From: Odobenus rosmarus divergens
Taxonomy: Eukaryota; Chordata; Mammalia; Carnivora; Odobenidae
Reading direction: 5' to 3'
DNA: 64,000 nucleotides
Assembly (NCBI RefSeq): GCF_000321225.1
Contig: NW_004450483.1
Coordinates: forward strand, 1,091,194 to 1,155,193
A program made the position numbers and the translations under genes. Position 1 is the stretch's first letter; the number at the start of each line of letters is the position of its first letter. Under the pieces are notes generated by a model that was not told the DNA's origin, made no database searches, and was given only the letters and a program-made list of their open reading frames with translations. Shown one piece after another: positions 11,686 through 22,640 of the stretch.

Positions 11686-12059
11686 GCACTCACGAAGAGA
11701 CGTGCCTGCCACCCCAGCCTCCTACCCAGCAGCTCCGTGGGCTGGGAGATGTTCGACAACAGGCTCTGGCAGAAGACAGCAGGAGCGGACCACCCTGGTT
11801 TGTAGCATTTGCCAATTTTCCTGCCTTAACTACTCCCACTGTGGCCAGCTTCTAGTTACCAACATAAGGGCAAGGGCAGCAGAACTGGAAGATGTCTACA
11901 CTCCACTCACACAAATTAGCAGGGGCTGGCTCCAGCACACCCCTGTTCTCAGAGAAGTTACATTCTAATAGAGGGTTCTAGAAGGCTGAAGGTCCTTAAG
12001 AACCAAAGGGATGAGCTTCCTGGATGCATCATCCATCACCCTGAGTCCCATCTAGGCGA

Positions 12060-12300
12060 CCACTGCTAATGGTACTTCCAGGTAATCTAAAAGTTGTGAC
12101 AGAGGTAAGATATGATTTGTATCCTGCTTTTTTCACCTACTGTTAGAACATAGGCACATCCCCTCTGCCACATTATTATAAAGTCTTGATAAACATTTTC
12201 AGTGGCTACATAATGTTCTATTCAACAAATGTTCCATAGTTGGATTAACCAATCTCTTCTCCCGGAACACACAAGCTTAGTGTTTGTGGCTTATCACACA
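12060..12300 (-). mobile_element. L1M 3' fragment, antisense
   Basis: 'ttttttcacctactgttaga', 'cagtggctacataatgttct' and 'ccatagttggattaaccaat' match the reverse complement of an old L1M 3' end (the 'gctgcataatattccat...' region). Approximate ends, high divergence. Confidence 0.6.
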
Positions 12301-13149
12301 TTTGTCCAGAGGATGGCTGAGTCTTGTCTGAGGACGTCGGGAGCACTGTGGTGAGCAACCAGCAGCAATGACAAAGGGACCAGATCCTACAAACTGGCAG
12401 GGCTGCAAGGTGTCCAGATGTGTGTCGGTGGGGCGGGGCCTACATTGCAGGCCACCTTCTGACCGCTCGATCCAATCCTCTTGCCCCACGCCCCGTTTCC
12501 AGGGGCTTCAATCCCACCACTGGGATTGTATGGCTTTGGTTCTAAGAATGAGCATACCTCTTTAGGCAGAAAGATTTCATTTCCTTCCACCAAAAACTAG
12601 TGTTCAATGACAGAAGATTGTCACGAGATCATGAAGACTTTGGATGACATCTGGGAAAACAGGGCCCAGAATGGAAAAGGGCACAGCCCTGGGGATGTGG
12701 CTGCAATTAGGACCCAGGCCAGCTCCCTCTGGGCTGCACCACTGGGCCTCCCCCCACCCCATCCATGGAACACAGTGTCATGGCCCACCAGCACCGGCGC
12801 CCCCATTCCAAGATACCCCTGGCCTTGCCCCCGTGCAAGAACAGCTACTCCTGCCTGACTCCTGGAGGGCCTTTCACCATAAGCTGTGCAGACAAAGGGC
12901 GGGGGGTGGAGGGTGGTGGTGAGGAGGCTCCCCATACCAGCTGCGCCTGATTCAAGACTCATTCCAAAGACAGGTTGCATCCACCGTCTGCTGGAACCGC
13001 ATCGGCCAAGTGCTTCTCTGGGGTCAGGGAATGAGGGGACGGGGGCCTGCAGGGGTGGGCAGGGTCAGCATCCTAGCGTGAGGGTGCGGGTGGGGTAGAG
13101 CAGTGTTGGATGCCTCCGTGGAGCTACTGCACCCCAAGCTAGAGGCCTG
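12301..13149. other. Unique sequence, no gene seen
   Basis: No repeat or exon recognised. The frames at 12607-12858 (+) and 12621-12980 (-) oppose one another and show no family traits. Confidence 0.4.
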
Positions 13150-13340
13150 CTGCCTGTTTCCGCAGATCGAGATCCCCTCCAGCATTAGTTGTTACTGCAC
13201 ATTGGTGACAATCAGGTTTGACGCTAGAGGGGCTTCCCCTAATTACAGCCTAATCGCTGTCTAATTACTGCCTAGGTCTGTTCTCTGCTACTGCGGCATG
13301 GCAGTAAATCTCATTGCATAGCAGTTCATGATCCACTCAT
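13150..13340. promoter_or_regulatory. TAATTA-rich island, possible conserved enhancer
   Basis: Repeat-free block with closely spaced homeodomain-type cores: 'cccctaattacagcctaatc', 'gctgtctaattactgcctag' and 'aggtttgacgctagagg'. It lies about 1.5 kb from the candidate exon at 14838-15003. Conservation was not tested. Confidence 0.4.
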
Positions 13341-14009
13341 GGCTCGGGAGAGGCTGACCCAGGCCGAGGCAGGGTCAGAGCAGAGGGCCCGGGGGCAGGC
13401 CAGAGAGGCACGGAGGCCCAGGCTTGCCATAGCTCCCTCAGGCCACAGAGACCCATGTGTCTGGCCATCAGGCCGAGAGGGACAGCTTGAGCAGTCTCCA
13501 CAGCGCAGGGTTAGCCCTGGAGAAGGAACAGATCCACATGCAGACTGAGCCAGCCCTGGGACCAGGCCACGGGGCCTCCCAGCTACCTCCAGACTCCCAC
13601 TCTTTGCCTCCCCTCCCCGCTCCTCCCTGCCCTCCCCTGTGTGGGGAGTCCACCCTGGGCTTCAGCTCCTTCCTCCACCCCAGCTGGTCACACAGGGAGG
13701 GCCTGGAGAGCTCATCTCCAAGAGGGACAGGGGTCGAGGGGCATCACCCAGGTAAGGAGGCCAAACGCCCGCCTCCCCATGGGAGCAAGAAGGTTAGTCT
13801 CGGATCTCCCTCTCCTGCCTTGGACCACATGGCCCTGATAATGACCTCCAACTGAGAATCACGGGGTGGGGGAATAAAAATAAATGTAGTAACAACAACC
13901 CAGAGGTCCTCCCGTTCACTCTTGGAAACACCAACTCCCTCCTCCCCCTCCGAGGGTCTGCCTGATTCCCTGGGCTCCAGTCCCCAGCTGCGCCCTGTCT
14001 GCCGGCCGG
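13341..14009. other. Unique sequence, no gene seen
   Basis: GC-rich. Long minus-strand frame 13794-14372 has no recognisable domain and I treat it as chance. Confidence 0.4.
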
Positions 14010-14085
14010 CTGTGGACCAAGAGCATGAGCATCACCTGAGTTCCGGTGGGAAATGCAGAAACTCGGCTGCGCCCGCCCACCTTGC
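14010..14085 (+). repeat. Possible hAT-type MER fragment
   Basis: 'gagcatgagcatcacctgag', 'ttccggtgggaaatgcagaa', 'actcgg' resembles the 'agcatcacctgggagcttgttagaaatgcagaatctc' block of old hAT-derived repeats. Short, so tentative. Confidence 0.4.
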
Positions 14086-14424
14086 AAACCCGGCTGCGTG
14101 TGTGAGCTCATCCAAGTGTGAGAGGCCCCGCCCACACTTGCGCACCCGGCCTCCGCGAGGGCGAATCTGCCCCTGCTGCTCTCCGAGATGTGCCTGAGCG
14201 GCGGGAGCAACAGGCCATGACTAAATGCACTTGAATAAAAAGGGCAAGAAAAGAAATCTAAGGCTCTCCACTCCTCAGAGACAGAAATAGTTCTGCGGCC
14301 TCCAGATGGACTGCGCGCACACAAGGGGAGGTCTCGCCTTCCCGCCAAACTTTCCCGACGGGATGCTGGCACGGACCAGTGGAAACCAGAGACTATTTCT
14401 CTTCGGGGCAGTAAATGAGAGGCT

Positions 14425-14540
14425 GTGGCTCGTGTAGTCCTTCTGTTATAATTAAGTTGGCCAGAAATTCACCTAAGGATACTAAATTCTGTACCTGACC
14501 CTCTAATTACAGCCAGAAGGGATCAGGAGACAATTACTTT
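14425..14540. promoter_or_regulatory. TAATTA-containing island next to candidate exon
   Basis: 'ctgttataattaagttggcc', 'gatactaaattctgtacctg', 'ccctctaattacagccagaa' and 'gacaattactttccaaaata' form a repeat-free AT-rich block. A second small block at 14758-14800 (gtctaattaaatcctaacgg) and a third at 15100-15180 continue the pattern around the exon. Confidence 0.4.
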
Positions 14541-14837
14541 CCAAAATAGTCCTTGGCGGGCCAGAGGCCAGGAGCCCTGTCTCTGGCACATCTCGAATGT
14601 GCCAAGCGAACGCACCCAGGGCCGCCCAGCAGATTGAGGGCGGCCAGACCCCCTGAGAAACCTGCCGGCAAACATCACGGGGCCTGGGATCCCCGGGAGT
14701 GGGGAGGGCACCCTCCTCTTCGCCCCCCATAAACCCAGCATGCCTGCCTGATGACATCGGCCACCAGTCTAATTAAATCCTAACGGGCTAATGAAAAACA
14801 CCCCTGCTGCCCGCCAAGCGTGCAGAACACAAAGTAC

Positions 14838-15003
14838 CTCCGTGGGCAGCTACTGCCGTGGCCACTGCAAGAGCCGAGGCCTTCCTGCCCGGGTCGGGGA
14901 AAGTGGTACCCTCCAGGCTCCCACTTTTGGCGTCTTTCTTTTCCGTGGTGGTGACTGAGGCTGACGTCTCCATCTTAGCTGCTCATAGTCCTGAGTGACA
15001 GCC
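14838..15003 (-). CDS. Candidate first coding exon of an unidentified gene
   Basis: Read on the minus strand, a pyrimidine tract and AG (tctttgtcttttcctccag) precede 15003. Then come 30 bases of possible 5' UTR carrying an in-frame TGA four codons before the ATG. The ATG is at 14973-14971 in a strong Kozak setting (A at -3, G at +4). The exon codes for 45 residues beginning METSASVTTTEKKDAK, low in aromatic residues and rich in Ala, Thr and Ser, with a KK/RK-containing stretch. One further base follows, then a strong donor (CACGGAG then GTACTTTG), leaving phase 1. The open frame runs past the donor to 14788. I do not recognise the family. The next coding exon would lie at lower coordinates, and I could not find it in the window. 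Supporting this as real: the combination of acceptor, upstream stop, Kozak and donor, and the TAATTA-rich islands around it. It could still be a chance arrangement or an alternative, poorly used 5' exon. Confidence 0.42.
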
Positions 15004-15099
15004 CTGGAGGAAAAGACAAAGACGCTCACCAACACGGACTGCCCCCCAGACCCAGCCGGGATCCGCCGACCCAGATTCCCGGCCGCCACCCGCCACCGA

Positions 15100-15180
15100 A
15101 GCAGCCAACTTAATACTCTTCTAATTGGGAAGGAGGGTTTAATTAATTTTGAGAATTATTAGTTCTGAGACTCATCTGGT
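15100..15180. promoter_or_regulatory. TAATTA island upstream of candidate exon
   Basis: 'cttaatactcttctaattgg' and 'gggtttaattaattttgaga', then 'attattagttctgagactca'. Repeat-free, about 100 bp upstream of the candidate exon in its transcription direction. Regulatory or intronic role inferred from composition. Confidence 0.35.
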
Positions 15181-15434
15181 CTTGGGAACGACCTCACGGA
15201 CACCAGCCCAGCACAGTCGTTGCCCTCTACCCCAGATTTTTAAAATCTGAGCCCCAAGTTCCCGCCCGTAGTGGGGAGAAGCAAGGACCACTTTCGAGAA
15301 ATGAAGTCCGAAGTAACGGCCTCCAGCTCCGGACCACAGGAAAACAAAGATAAATACAGTAACAAGGACTTAGTGGTCCTCAAAGGAAAGCCCGCATTTT
15401 CCTGTTCCTTCCCTACTCACAAGGATCCACCTCT

Positions 15435-16735
15435 CGTTTATTTGTGCATGTGTGCATTCATTCATTCATTCATTCAACAGATTTTCATCATTTATTCACT
15501 GGTGCAAACTCGGTCAACCCATTTCTAAGCCCCTATTATGTATCAGGCATTCCGCCTGGTGTTGAAGGTACAGTCCACAGAGTTTACATTCGACCTGGGA
15601 AAGGGATCGTATAGAAGAGTGGGAGATATAAATATGTATTTAGTTTCAGTTAGCGAGAAGTAGCATAAAAAGAGAAAGCCAAGTGGGAGGACAGAGTGGG
15701 GTGGGAGGGGCCGAGGGGCCGCTGCCTTGCCTCTCTGAGGATGGAATGGGGTGCCACGTGAAACTCTGAGGGAGCCCATGACAGCCAGAGGGCAGAGGCA
15801 CGAGCCACGGACCTGGGGGGGCGGAGGCTGGCTCGTTTGAAGAACAGCAAAGTGAGTACAGGTCCCAGAGGGCTCTAAGCAGAGGAGGGACATGACAGGT
15901 CTCATAGTGTATCGGGGTCACTGCTGTTGTGTGAGAGCCAATCCAGGGGGGAAGGGGGCACTACCGGAATGACCCAGGGAGACATGATGGTGGTCTGGGT
16001 TAAGGGGGTGGTAGTAGAATGCAGAGATCACAGACCTTCTAGGGCTTGGACGTGGGGTGTGGTGGAAAGAGGGAGAGCCCTGGGGGATGCAGGGCACAGG
16101 TAACTCAGCTCCGTCTGCAGCTGAGTGCTGGGTCACAAGGGAGCCTCTCACCAATATGCCTCATCCCTCACAGATACTGCTAATAACAGGTTATTTGTAT
16201 CAAGTTACAGAATAGAAATGGGAAAGCCAATCTTCTTAAAAGAAGAGTAGTAGTGTCAAAGATGGCTCCTATTTTTGGCTGAGGACCTGGATGAATGAAC
16301 GGTGGTGCTATTGGCTGGGATGGAGCCCAGCGGGTGAGAAGCAGGTTTGGGCAGAAATCAGGAGCTCAGTCCGGGCCGTGTTAAGTTTGAAATGCTTATT
16401 AAGCCACGCAGACACTGTTGGAAATGTAGGTTCAGAGCTCAGGGGAGACGTAGAGGATGGAGACGGGAATATGGCAGCCACTGGGCAAGATCTCCAAAAG
16501 AGAGGGTGGAAGCGAAGAAGAAGAGAAAGTTCCAGATCTGAGACAGGGGCATTCCAACATTTTCAGGAAACAGAGAAGAAACCAGCCAAGGAGAGTAAGC
16601 AGGGATGGCCAGTGGGGGAAGGAGAAGGAAAGAACTACCAGGAGAGTGTTGGGGTGCCAGAAGCCAAGGCAGGAGTGACACGCCTTGAAGAAGGGGAACA
16701 ATCAGCTCCTTCCCAAGCTACCGAGAGCTGGAGAC
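15435..16735 (-). mobile_element. Long antisense L2 LINE remnant
   Basis: A (CATT)n start (15455-15476) leads into 'caacagattttcatcattta' and 'cccctattatgtatcaggca', the antisense L2 3' end. Further blocks in antisense-L2 order are 'agcagaggagggacatgaca', 'gacatgatggtggtctgggt', 'gcttggacgtggggtgtggt', 'tgttaagtttgaaatgctta' and 'ggggcattccaacattttca'. In the sense direction they belong to the L2 reverse-transcriptase C-terminal region. It spans about 1.3 kb with indels and no usable frame. Confidence 0.7.
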
Positions 16736-17829
16736 GGTGAGGCCTGAGGGCTGACCAGCTTCAGTCGTATGCAGTGACAGGGCCCGGGTGGGGGGTCAGG
16801 GGACGAGTGGAAGTGGGAGAAACAGAGGCACAAACAATTTAGTCGGGGACTCCGACTAATTTACAAGTTCCATAGAAGAAGCAAAAAACGACGGGACAAC
16901 TGGAGAGTCCAGAGGTCCTCCATGGTTTCTGTGTCAGAAAGCAGGTGCGCCAGTTTGCCGGCCCGTGAGAAGGGAGCCCACGGGTCACAGCAGGGCAGAA
17001 ACCAAAGGTAGCGGTCAGCTCCATCCCCAGGGGCCTCAAGGTCAAATTCACATCTGCAGGTCCAGAATTTCATCTTGTTAAATCCACAGAAAACTCTCGT
17101 GTCTTTCTAAGTAGAAAATGGGAAGGGCCAAGGACGATGATGTGAGGTATCATGGACGGTGCACAGTCCCATTGGCCTGCCAAGCAAACAGCCCAAGTCC
17201 TGGACCCCCTGGTTCCATCTGCATACACCAGCCTGTCCCGCTTCCACAATCTTTCAAAACTCCCTATCAAGGAAACCCAAGGCAGTTGGGGGACAGAGAA
17301 ACCTCCCTGCAGATTTTGGTGAATTATGGGCTTTCCTTTGGCCTCCAGCCTATTTGTGTACGTAATCTGTTCTTTAAGGTTCTGCCTAGGTGGACGGCTC
17401 ACCAGCAATGCACCCTGGCTCATGCCTGCCCCGCCTTCGCGGCCACCTGAGCTGCACCTTTGCGGTCACCTCCTTCCTCCCCATTTTCCTCCAACATCTG
17501 ATGGGCTGGGATTGCCATCACTTTCCCAAAACATCTCACCAGAGGGGCCTCTCGAGCAGGCTGCTCTGTACTAAGCCGGCACCCCCATATTGAATTCATC
17601 GCCATCTCCAGGTCAAGCTGGTACAGACCAACTGCTCAGGAATGTCTGGCAAAGAAAAGGGACCTTTGCAGCAGGGAAACCATGGCTCTTTGAAATTCAA
17701 GTGATTTCGTGAACAGCCTGCATTTTCCTCCCAAGAAACTCAGGTAAAGGAATTCAGGCCCGATGTTCAAACACACCTCGAATTTGGAAGTAAGGACAAA
17801 AATAAACATAACACCTGGAACAACAAAAC
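16736..17829. other. Unique sequence, no gene seen
   Basis: No recognised repeat or exon. Frames at 17070-17423 (-) and 17118-17450 (+) overlap on opposite strands. Confidence 0.4.
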
Positions 17830-17920
17830 TTTAATAAGCATTTACCGGGTGCCAAACACCTTACGGGAGTGATCTCATTTAATCCTCACAACATTTTACA
17901 TAGAAAGAAACCAACGCTTA

Positions 17921-18087
17921 GGGGCGCCTAGGTGGCTCAGTCAGTTAAGTGGCTGCCTTCAGCTTGGGTCATGATCTCGGGGTCCTGGGATGGAGCCCCA
18001 CTCAGCGGGGAGTCTGCTTCTCCCTCTGCCCCTCCCCCTGCACTTGTGCCCTCTCTCTCTCTCAAATAAATAACATCTTTTTTTAAA
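17921..18087 (+). mobile_element. SINEC with expanded tail
   Basis: Head 'ggggcgcctaggtggctcag', 'gtcatgatctcggggtcctg', 'agtctgcttctccctctgcc', then CT repeats and 'aaataaataacatctttttt'. Inserted into an old MIR. Its A-rich tail passes directly into the GGAA/GAAA microsatellite. Confidence 0.95.
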
Positions 18088-18453
18088 AAAGAAAGAAGGG
18101 AAGGAAGGAAGGAAGGAAGGAAGGAAGGAAGGAAGAAAGAAAGAAAGAAAGAAAGAAAAAGGAAGGAAGGATGGAAGGAAGAAGAAAGAAACAAAGAGAA
18201 AGAAAAGAAAGGAAGGAAGGAAGGAAGGAAGAAAGAAAAAAGAAAGAAAAAAGAAAGAGAAAGAAAGTGAAAGAGAGAAAGAAAGAAAGAGAAAGAAAGA
18301 AAGAAAGAAAGAAAAAGGAAGGAAGAAAAGAAAGGAAGGAAGAAAGAAAGAAAAAAGAAAGAGAAAGAAAGAAAGTGAAAGAGAGAAAGAAAGAAAGAGG
18401 AAGGAAGGAAGGAAGGAAGGAAGGAAGGAAGGAAGGAAGGAAGAAAGAGAAAG
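18088..18453. repeat. Purine microsatellite (GGAA/GAAA)n
   Basis: About 365 bp of nearly pure A/G on the plus strand, alternating blocks of ggaa and gaaa with occasional gtgaaag and gatgg interruptions. It starts in the SINEC poly-A tail and probably arose from it. The long Phe/Leu/Ser frames on the minus strand and Lys/Glu/Arg frames on the plus strand here are translations of this repeat, not genes. Confidence 0.95.
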
Positions 18454-18530
18454 AGACGCTCAGAGAAGTTGAGTAACTTGCCCAAAGACACACACTTAGC
18501 GGTGTCTGCGCCAGGCCTTGAGCCTGGCTA

Positions 18531-18897
18531 TCTGCCCCAAAGCCGGACTCTCAAGCACCACAGTGAGCTGTCCCTCGTGTTAGGATCACACAGGGCTAAG
18601 GGATTTACCCTGGAATCCCTTGGCAGGCATAAGGTTACTAACTGGTGAGCCCTGCAGGTATGGGGAGCACTGTGCCAGGAGCGCAGGCAATCCCAAAAGC
18701 AGGATTGGGCATGGCTCCTACTCTAGTGCTGTCTCCCAGGTAGCAAGATTGGTGGATGGAGACCACCCATCAAGGTCAGGCAAAAGCTGAGGCTCTGTTC
18801 GAGCTGCCTGCAAACACCATGATGGGGTAGGGGCCCCTGTCTGCTGGAGCCATCTGGAGTAGGGCAGTTGTACATTCATTCACTAACTCTTTATCCG
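18531..18897. other. Unique spacer, no gene seen
   Basis: Short unique stretch between two SINECs, with no recognised feature. Confidence 0.5.
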
Positions 18898-18906
18898 GTA
18901 ATTCCT

Positions 18907-19122
18907 TTTTTTTTTTTTTAAGATTTATTTATCCATTTGAGAGAGAGAGAGAAATAGCACGAGCAGGGGGAGAGGCAAAGGGAGAGGGAGAATCCTTGAG
19001 CATACTCCCCGCTGAGCACCGAGGCCAACACCACTCAGGGCTGGATCCCAGGACCCCAAGATGACGACCTGAGCCGAAACCAAGAGTCGGCTGCCCCACC
19101 GACTGAGCCACCCAAGCTCCCC
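18907..19122 (-). mobile_element. SINEC
   Basis: A poly-T start and 'aagatttatttatccatttg' lead to 'gactgagccacccaagctcc' at the antisense head. An imperfect duplication (ggtaattcctt near 18897, agtaattcttt near 19125) flanks it. Confidence 0.93.
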
Positions 19123-19284
19123 TCAGTAATTCTTTATTGATAATCAGCTTCACGCCTCACACTGCACTAGGCTGGAGATGGCTAGGCTCTGCACATCCCC
19201 TAAGTGAAATGGGTGCCCTTGCCCTGGGTTTGGATACTCCCCCACCACCACGGCACCTCTTACACAGCATGGTCATAACCTGCG

Positions 19285-19400
19285 ACACCCCCACCTGGCT
19301 TCCTGCTTGACTGTGACCTCCTCCAGGGCAGGGCTGGGACCTTGCACCCCTAGGTCCCCGGGCCCAGCTGAGCAGATGTCCAGAATCCTTGCCGAGGGGT
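19285..19400 (+). repeat. Probable L2 3' fragment, sense
   Basis: 'gactgtgacctcctccaggg', 'cagggctgggaccttgcacc' follows the sense L2 3' end pattern (ctcct-gagggcagggacc). Short and diverged. Confidence 0.45.
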
Positions 19401-21550
19401 AAGGTGTGCCCAGGGAGCCAGGCCCCCATCTGGAGGGCACGGGGCTCGGTGGACCAGAAACCGGCACAGGACTCAAGACACCCACAGGGTCAGCACATGT
19501 GACCAAACCCCAGTCCCAGCCCCAGTGAGGGGCTGGCAGACTCCTGAGGCATGGATCCAACCCCTTCCAAATGCAGATGGGGAAACTGAGGCCAACAAGT
19601 CAGAACCCTCAGACTTTCGTATCAGGGATGCCAAGGAAAGAAAGAGGTTCAAGAGACTGTGACAATTTCTGTGAAGGGACATGAGGAGACTGGAAAGAAG
19701 AGCAGGAAAAGGCTGGGGGTTTTCTTGGAGAACAGTAGCCGCGGCTCCTTCACACCAGCACCTCTCCCTGTGATGTTGTCAGAGCGGTGTCATCAACCCG
19801 ATCCTTACAAGGGAGGAAGTGAACTGCCCTCAGGCCACTTTCTACGGAGGGAAAAGGGCCAGGTCCAGAGCCAGGTCCTAGGGCAGTCATGCTGCCCGAA
19901 GCCTCAAGGTATGCCACCACAGGACCCGGGTGAACGGAGTGCGGGGAGGAAGGGTATTCATCAGACTCCCACTACGCAGACTGCTTTCTGTGACCTGAGG
20001 AACAGGTGTGCACCCGGAAGCACTGGGGTCCCATGGATGCCCGTGGGGAGCTGGCCCAGCTGGGGGGTGAGGGGGTTGGAGGGGGAGTCCGTGCAGTACC
20101 CACCATACCACAGGCCTGGTCTCCTGCAGATCAGCCGCTGCCTACCACTTCCCTCCCCTGCCAGAGGAGGAAGGCAGGAGACAGAGCGGAGAGGCTGCGT
20201 AAAGCACGGGAATTAGTGGGATTAGCACAATTTCTGGATAAACACCAGGCACCCAGGGTCCCAGGCAGGCACTTTCACTCCCCGAAGCTCCTCCGAGGCA
20301 GCCGCCTCAGCCTTGTCAGCAGCCTCACCTGAGCCCCCAGAGGCCAGCTGGGGACAGTAAGGGGGGGGTGCCGGGCTCTGGGGTCCCAGACCTCAGTTGG
20401 GAGTTGTGAGGGTCTGTGCTGAAATATTCCCCACAGGCTCCTCAAAAGGCTCCAGAACAGGAGGGGCTGAGAACACAGCACTCACGGCGGGAGGAGAGGC
20501 AACAACCCCACTTCACCTAGGGAACTCACACTGCTTAAGCATGTCCAGACAACTCCCGAGAGGAGATGCAAATGCACTCCCCAGGTTCTGCTCAGGGAAG
20601 GGGGAGCACCGGACCAGCAGCCAGGAGGAGCCCGTCTTCATTAGGAGACTCCAGAGTCACCGGCCCTCCAGAAGGTCCTGGCAGCACCAAGAGCCCCCGC
20701 AGATACTCCTGGACCTTCTCCTGGAGATTTGGATTCCAGAGGTCCGGGCAGAGAGTCAGGGACAAAATATCACCATTTTTAAAAATGTCCCACGGGGATT
20801 TGTGATACACAGGCAGGTTTAGGAAAACCTTCACGGGATGCCACTTTACAAGGTCACTTCCTGATCATTTACAAATTATTCCAAGTAATTCACAAGTTCC
20901 AGCGAATGCAAGGCTGCATAACACAAAGGAAAAAAACAAAACAAAACACATTTTCTCTTGGCTAAGCTGGAACTGGAAACTGGTGTCCCTCGGGCCTGAA
21001 CATGGACAAGCCACTGTACCTCTGAGCCTGCCAAGGCGTAAGTCACAGATGCGTTCACACCACGGCGCAGAGCCTCACCTGTGCGCCCCATGGCATCCCG
21101 CTTAAGGTCACCGTTAGACCCCAAGTGACCTTTCAACCTGAGCCAACATAGAAGCACACGCATTCCTACAGCACCAATGCAGTGCCTTTAACATTTGATC
21201 GTTGTGTTCAATACACCCGGTTTCTCTCGTAATCCTATGCGTTTTTATCCTGTGCGTCTATCGCATCATTCTGAGGAGGGGTCCACGGCACAGAAAAGGT
21301 TAAGAACTCTGAGCAAAAGGACTGGTTTGAAGAATGAATTAATAATCAGAGCAGAATGAGCGAATCACTCCGAAACCTGCAATCCCAGACACCCTCCCGC
21401 CACCTGGCTGCTTTGAACTCCTCTAACGAGTGAGTCACAGGAATTAGAGCATCTTCCCCAGGCGGAATCGTTCTCCAGGAGAGAGATGAAACCTCGTCTC
21501 CAGGTCCTCGCAGCCACCTCGGGGCCGTGGTGTTCTCACCTCCTCTGATC
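19401..21550. other. Unique sequence, no gene seen
   Basis: No exon, RNA gene or clear repeat. An AT-richer patch at 20755-20900 ('aaatatcaccatttttaaaa', 'catttacaaattattccaag') may be another non-coding element. Confidence 0.4.
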
Positions 21551-21554
21551 TCAG

Positions 21555-21860
21555 CCGAGCGGCATGCGTGCCCCGGCCCCACACGTGTAGACACGCATGG
21601 GCACACACAGAGCACACACAACACGCGCGACCACATACACTGTCACAAACATGTGCATGCACACCCACACAACACACCATGCCACGCGCACGCACGTATA
21701 CCCGGTCACACGTGCATACACGATCACGTATCACACATACGTGTACTCACATACACAGCGTTACATGCAGAGGCACACGCCACGTCCACACACTCACACA
21801 CGATCGTGTATGTGCAAAGATACACACAGACCGACACACACACACACAGCCAGAGATAAT
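21555..21860. repeat. Degenerate CA-rich tract
   Basis: About 300 bp of interrupted cacaca, cacgcg and catacac words with alternating purine/pyrimidine character. The His/Thr-rich frames on the plus strand and Cys/Val-rich frames on the minus strand at this site are the repeat translated. Confidence 0.85.
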
Positions 21861-22454
21861 AAACACCTGCCCTGCCTTGATCAGACTCGTTTTTCAGATC
21901 GAATGAGATAAAATAGGTGAAATTTCCTAAAGTGAAAAACACACTGTCAGTGCACCACAGATTAAAGTTAATGATCATTATAAGCTAGTTATCATGAAGA
22001 AGAGAGCAGCAGACTCCTCCCCTCCCTGGTTGTGGCCCCAGGGTCCTGAGGACGCGTCCTGTATCTGCCAAGTGGCCGGGCACCCATCATTTCATCTCCC
22101 AGCACCTTAGCACTGCCATCTGGAAAGTGGACATTCTACTGGGTGCTCCTGACCGAGGGGCTACCAGTCCAACACCACGGTGCAGAGGCCAGCCACATAA
22201 ACAGGTATCGGGGGGCCTGACTCTCCAGGTCAGAGGCATGAGGGAGCAGATATATGCTTCCACACAGCCCCACTGCCTCACCTGGAGCAAAACTGATGCT
22301 TACTCCTCCACCCTGCAGGGGAAGAGGAAGTGGATGAGGTGAGGGTTCCGCAGGATTACACCAAGCTGGGGAACTCTGCTTGCCCTTCATCCCAGGGGAT
22401 AAAAGAATTCCATTTTATAAAACATATCCATTTTATTCTTCCAGTGTGAGATGT
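21861..22454. other. Unique sequence, no gene seen
   Basis: No recognised repeat or gene. Confidence 0.45.
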
Positions 22455-22640
22455 GCTTATGCTTGGACCAGTGCAGTCCATATCAGCTGTGTGTCTTTGG
22501 CCGTGTTACTGCCCCTCCCTGAGGCTCTGTTTCCTCCCCTGTAACACGGAGCCTCCCTGGGTGGTTGAGAGGACAGTCAACATTCCCGGCGTGGTTGTTA
22601 ACACATCACGGCGGCAACCCCACCAACACCGGGTCCCCAC
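22455..22640 (+). repeat. MIR SINE, sense
   Basis: 'cagctgtgtgtctttggccg', 'tgttactgcccctccctgag', 'gctctgtttcctcccctgta', 'acacgg' is sense MIR. Confidence 0.7.

Larger units (their letters stand above)
17830..18530 (-). repeat. Antisense MIR split by a SINEC
   Basis: Left part 17830-17920 ('aagcatttaccgggtgccaa', 'gtgatctcatttaatcctca', 'caacattttac') and right part 18454-18530 ('gacgctcagagaagttgagt', 'aacttgcccaaagacacac') join into one antisense MIR. The SINEC and its expanded tail lie between. A weak direct repeat (aacgctta / gacgctca) marks the insertion site. Confidence 0.8.

Noticed and set aside
17937..18493. Phe/Leu/Ser-rich and Lys/Glu-rich long frames
   Set aside because: Pure translations of the GGAA/GAAA microsatellite and SINEC.
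21527..21911. His/Thr-rich frames
   Set aside because: Translations of the CA-rich tract.
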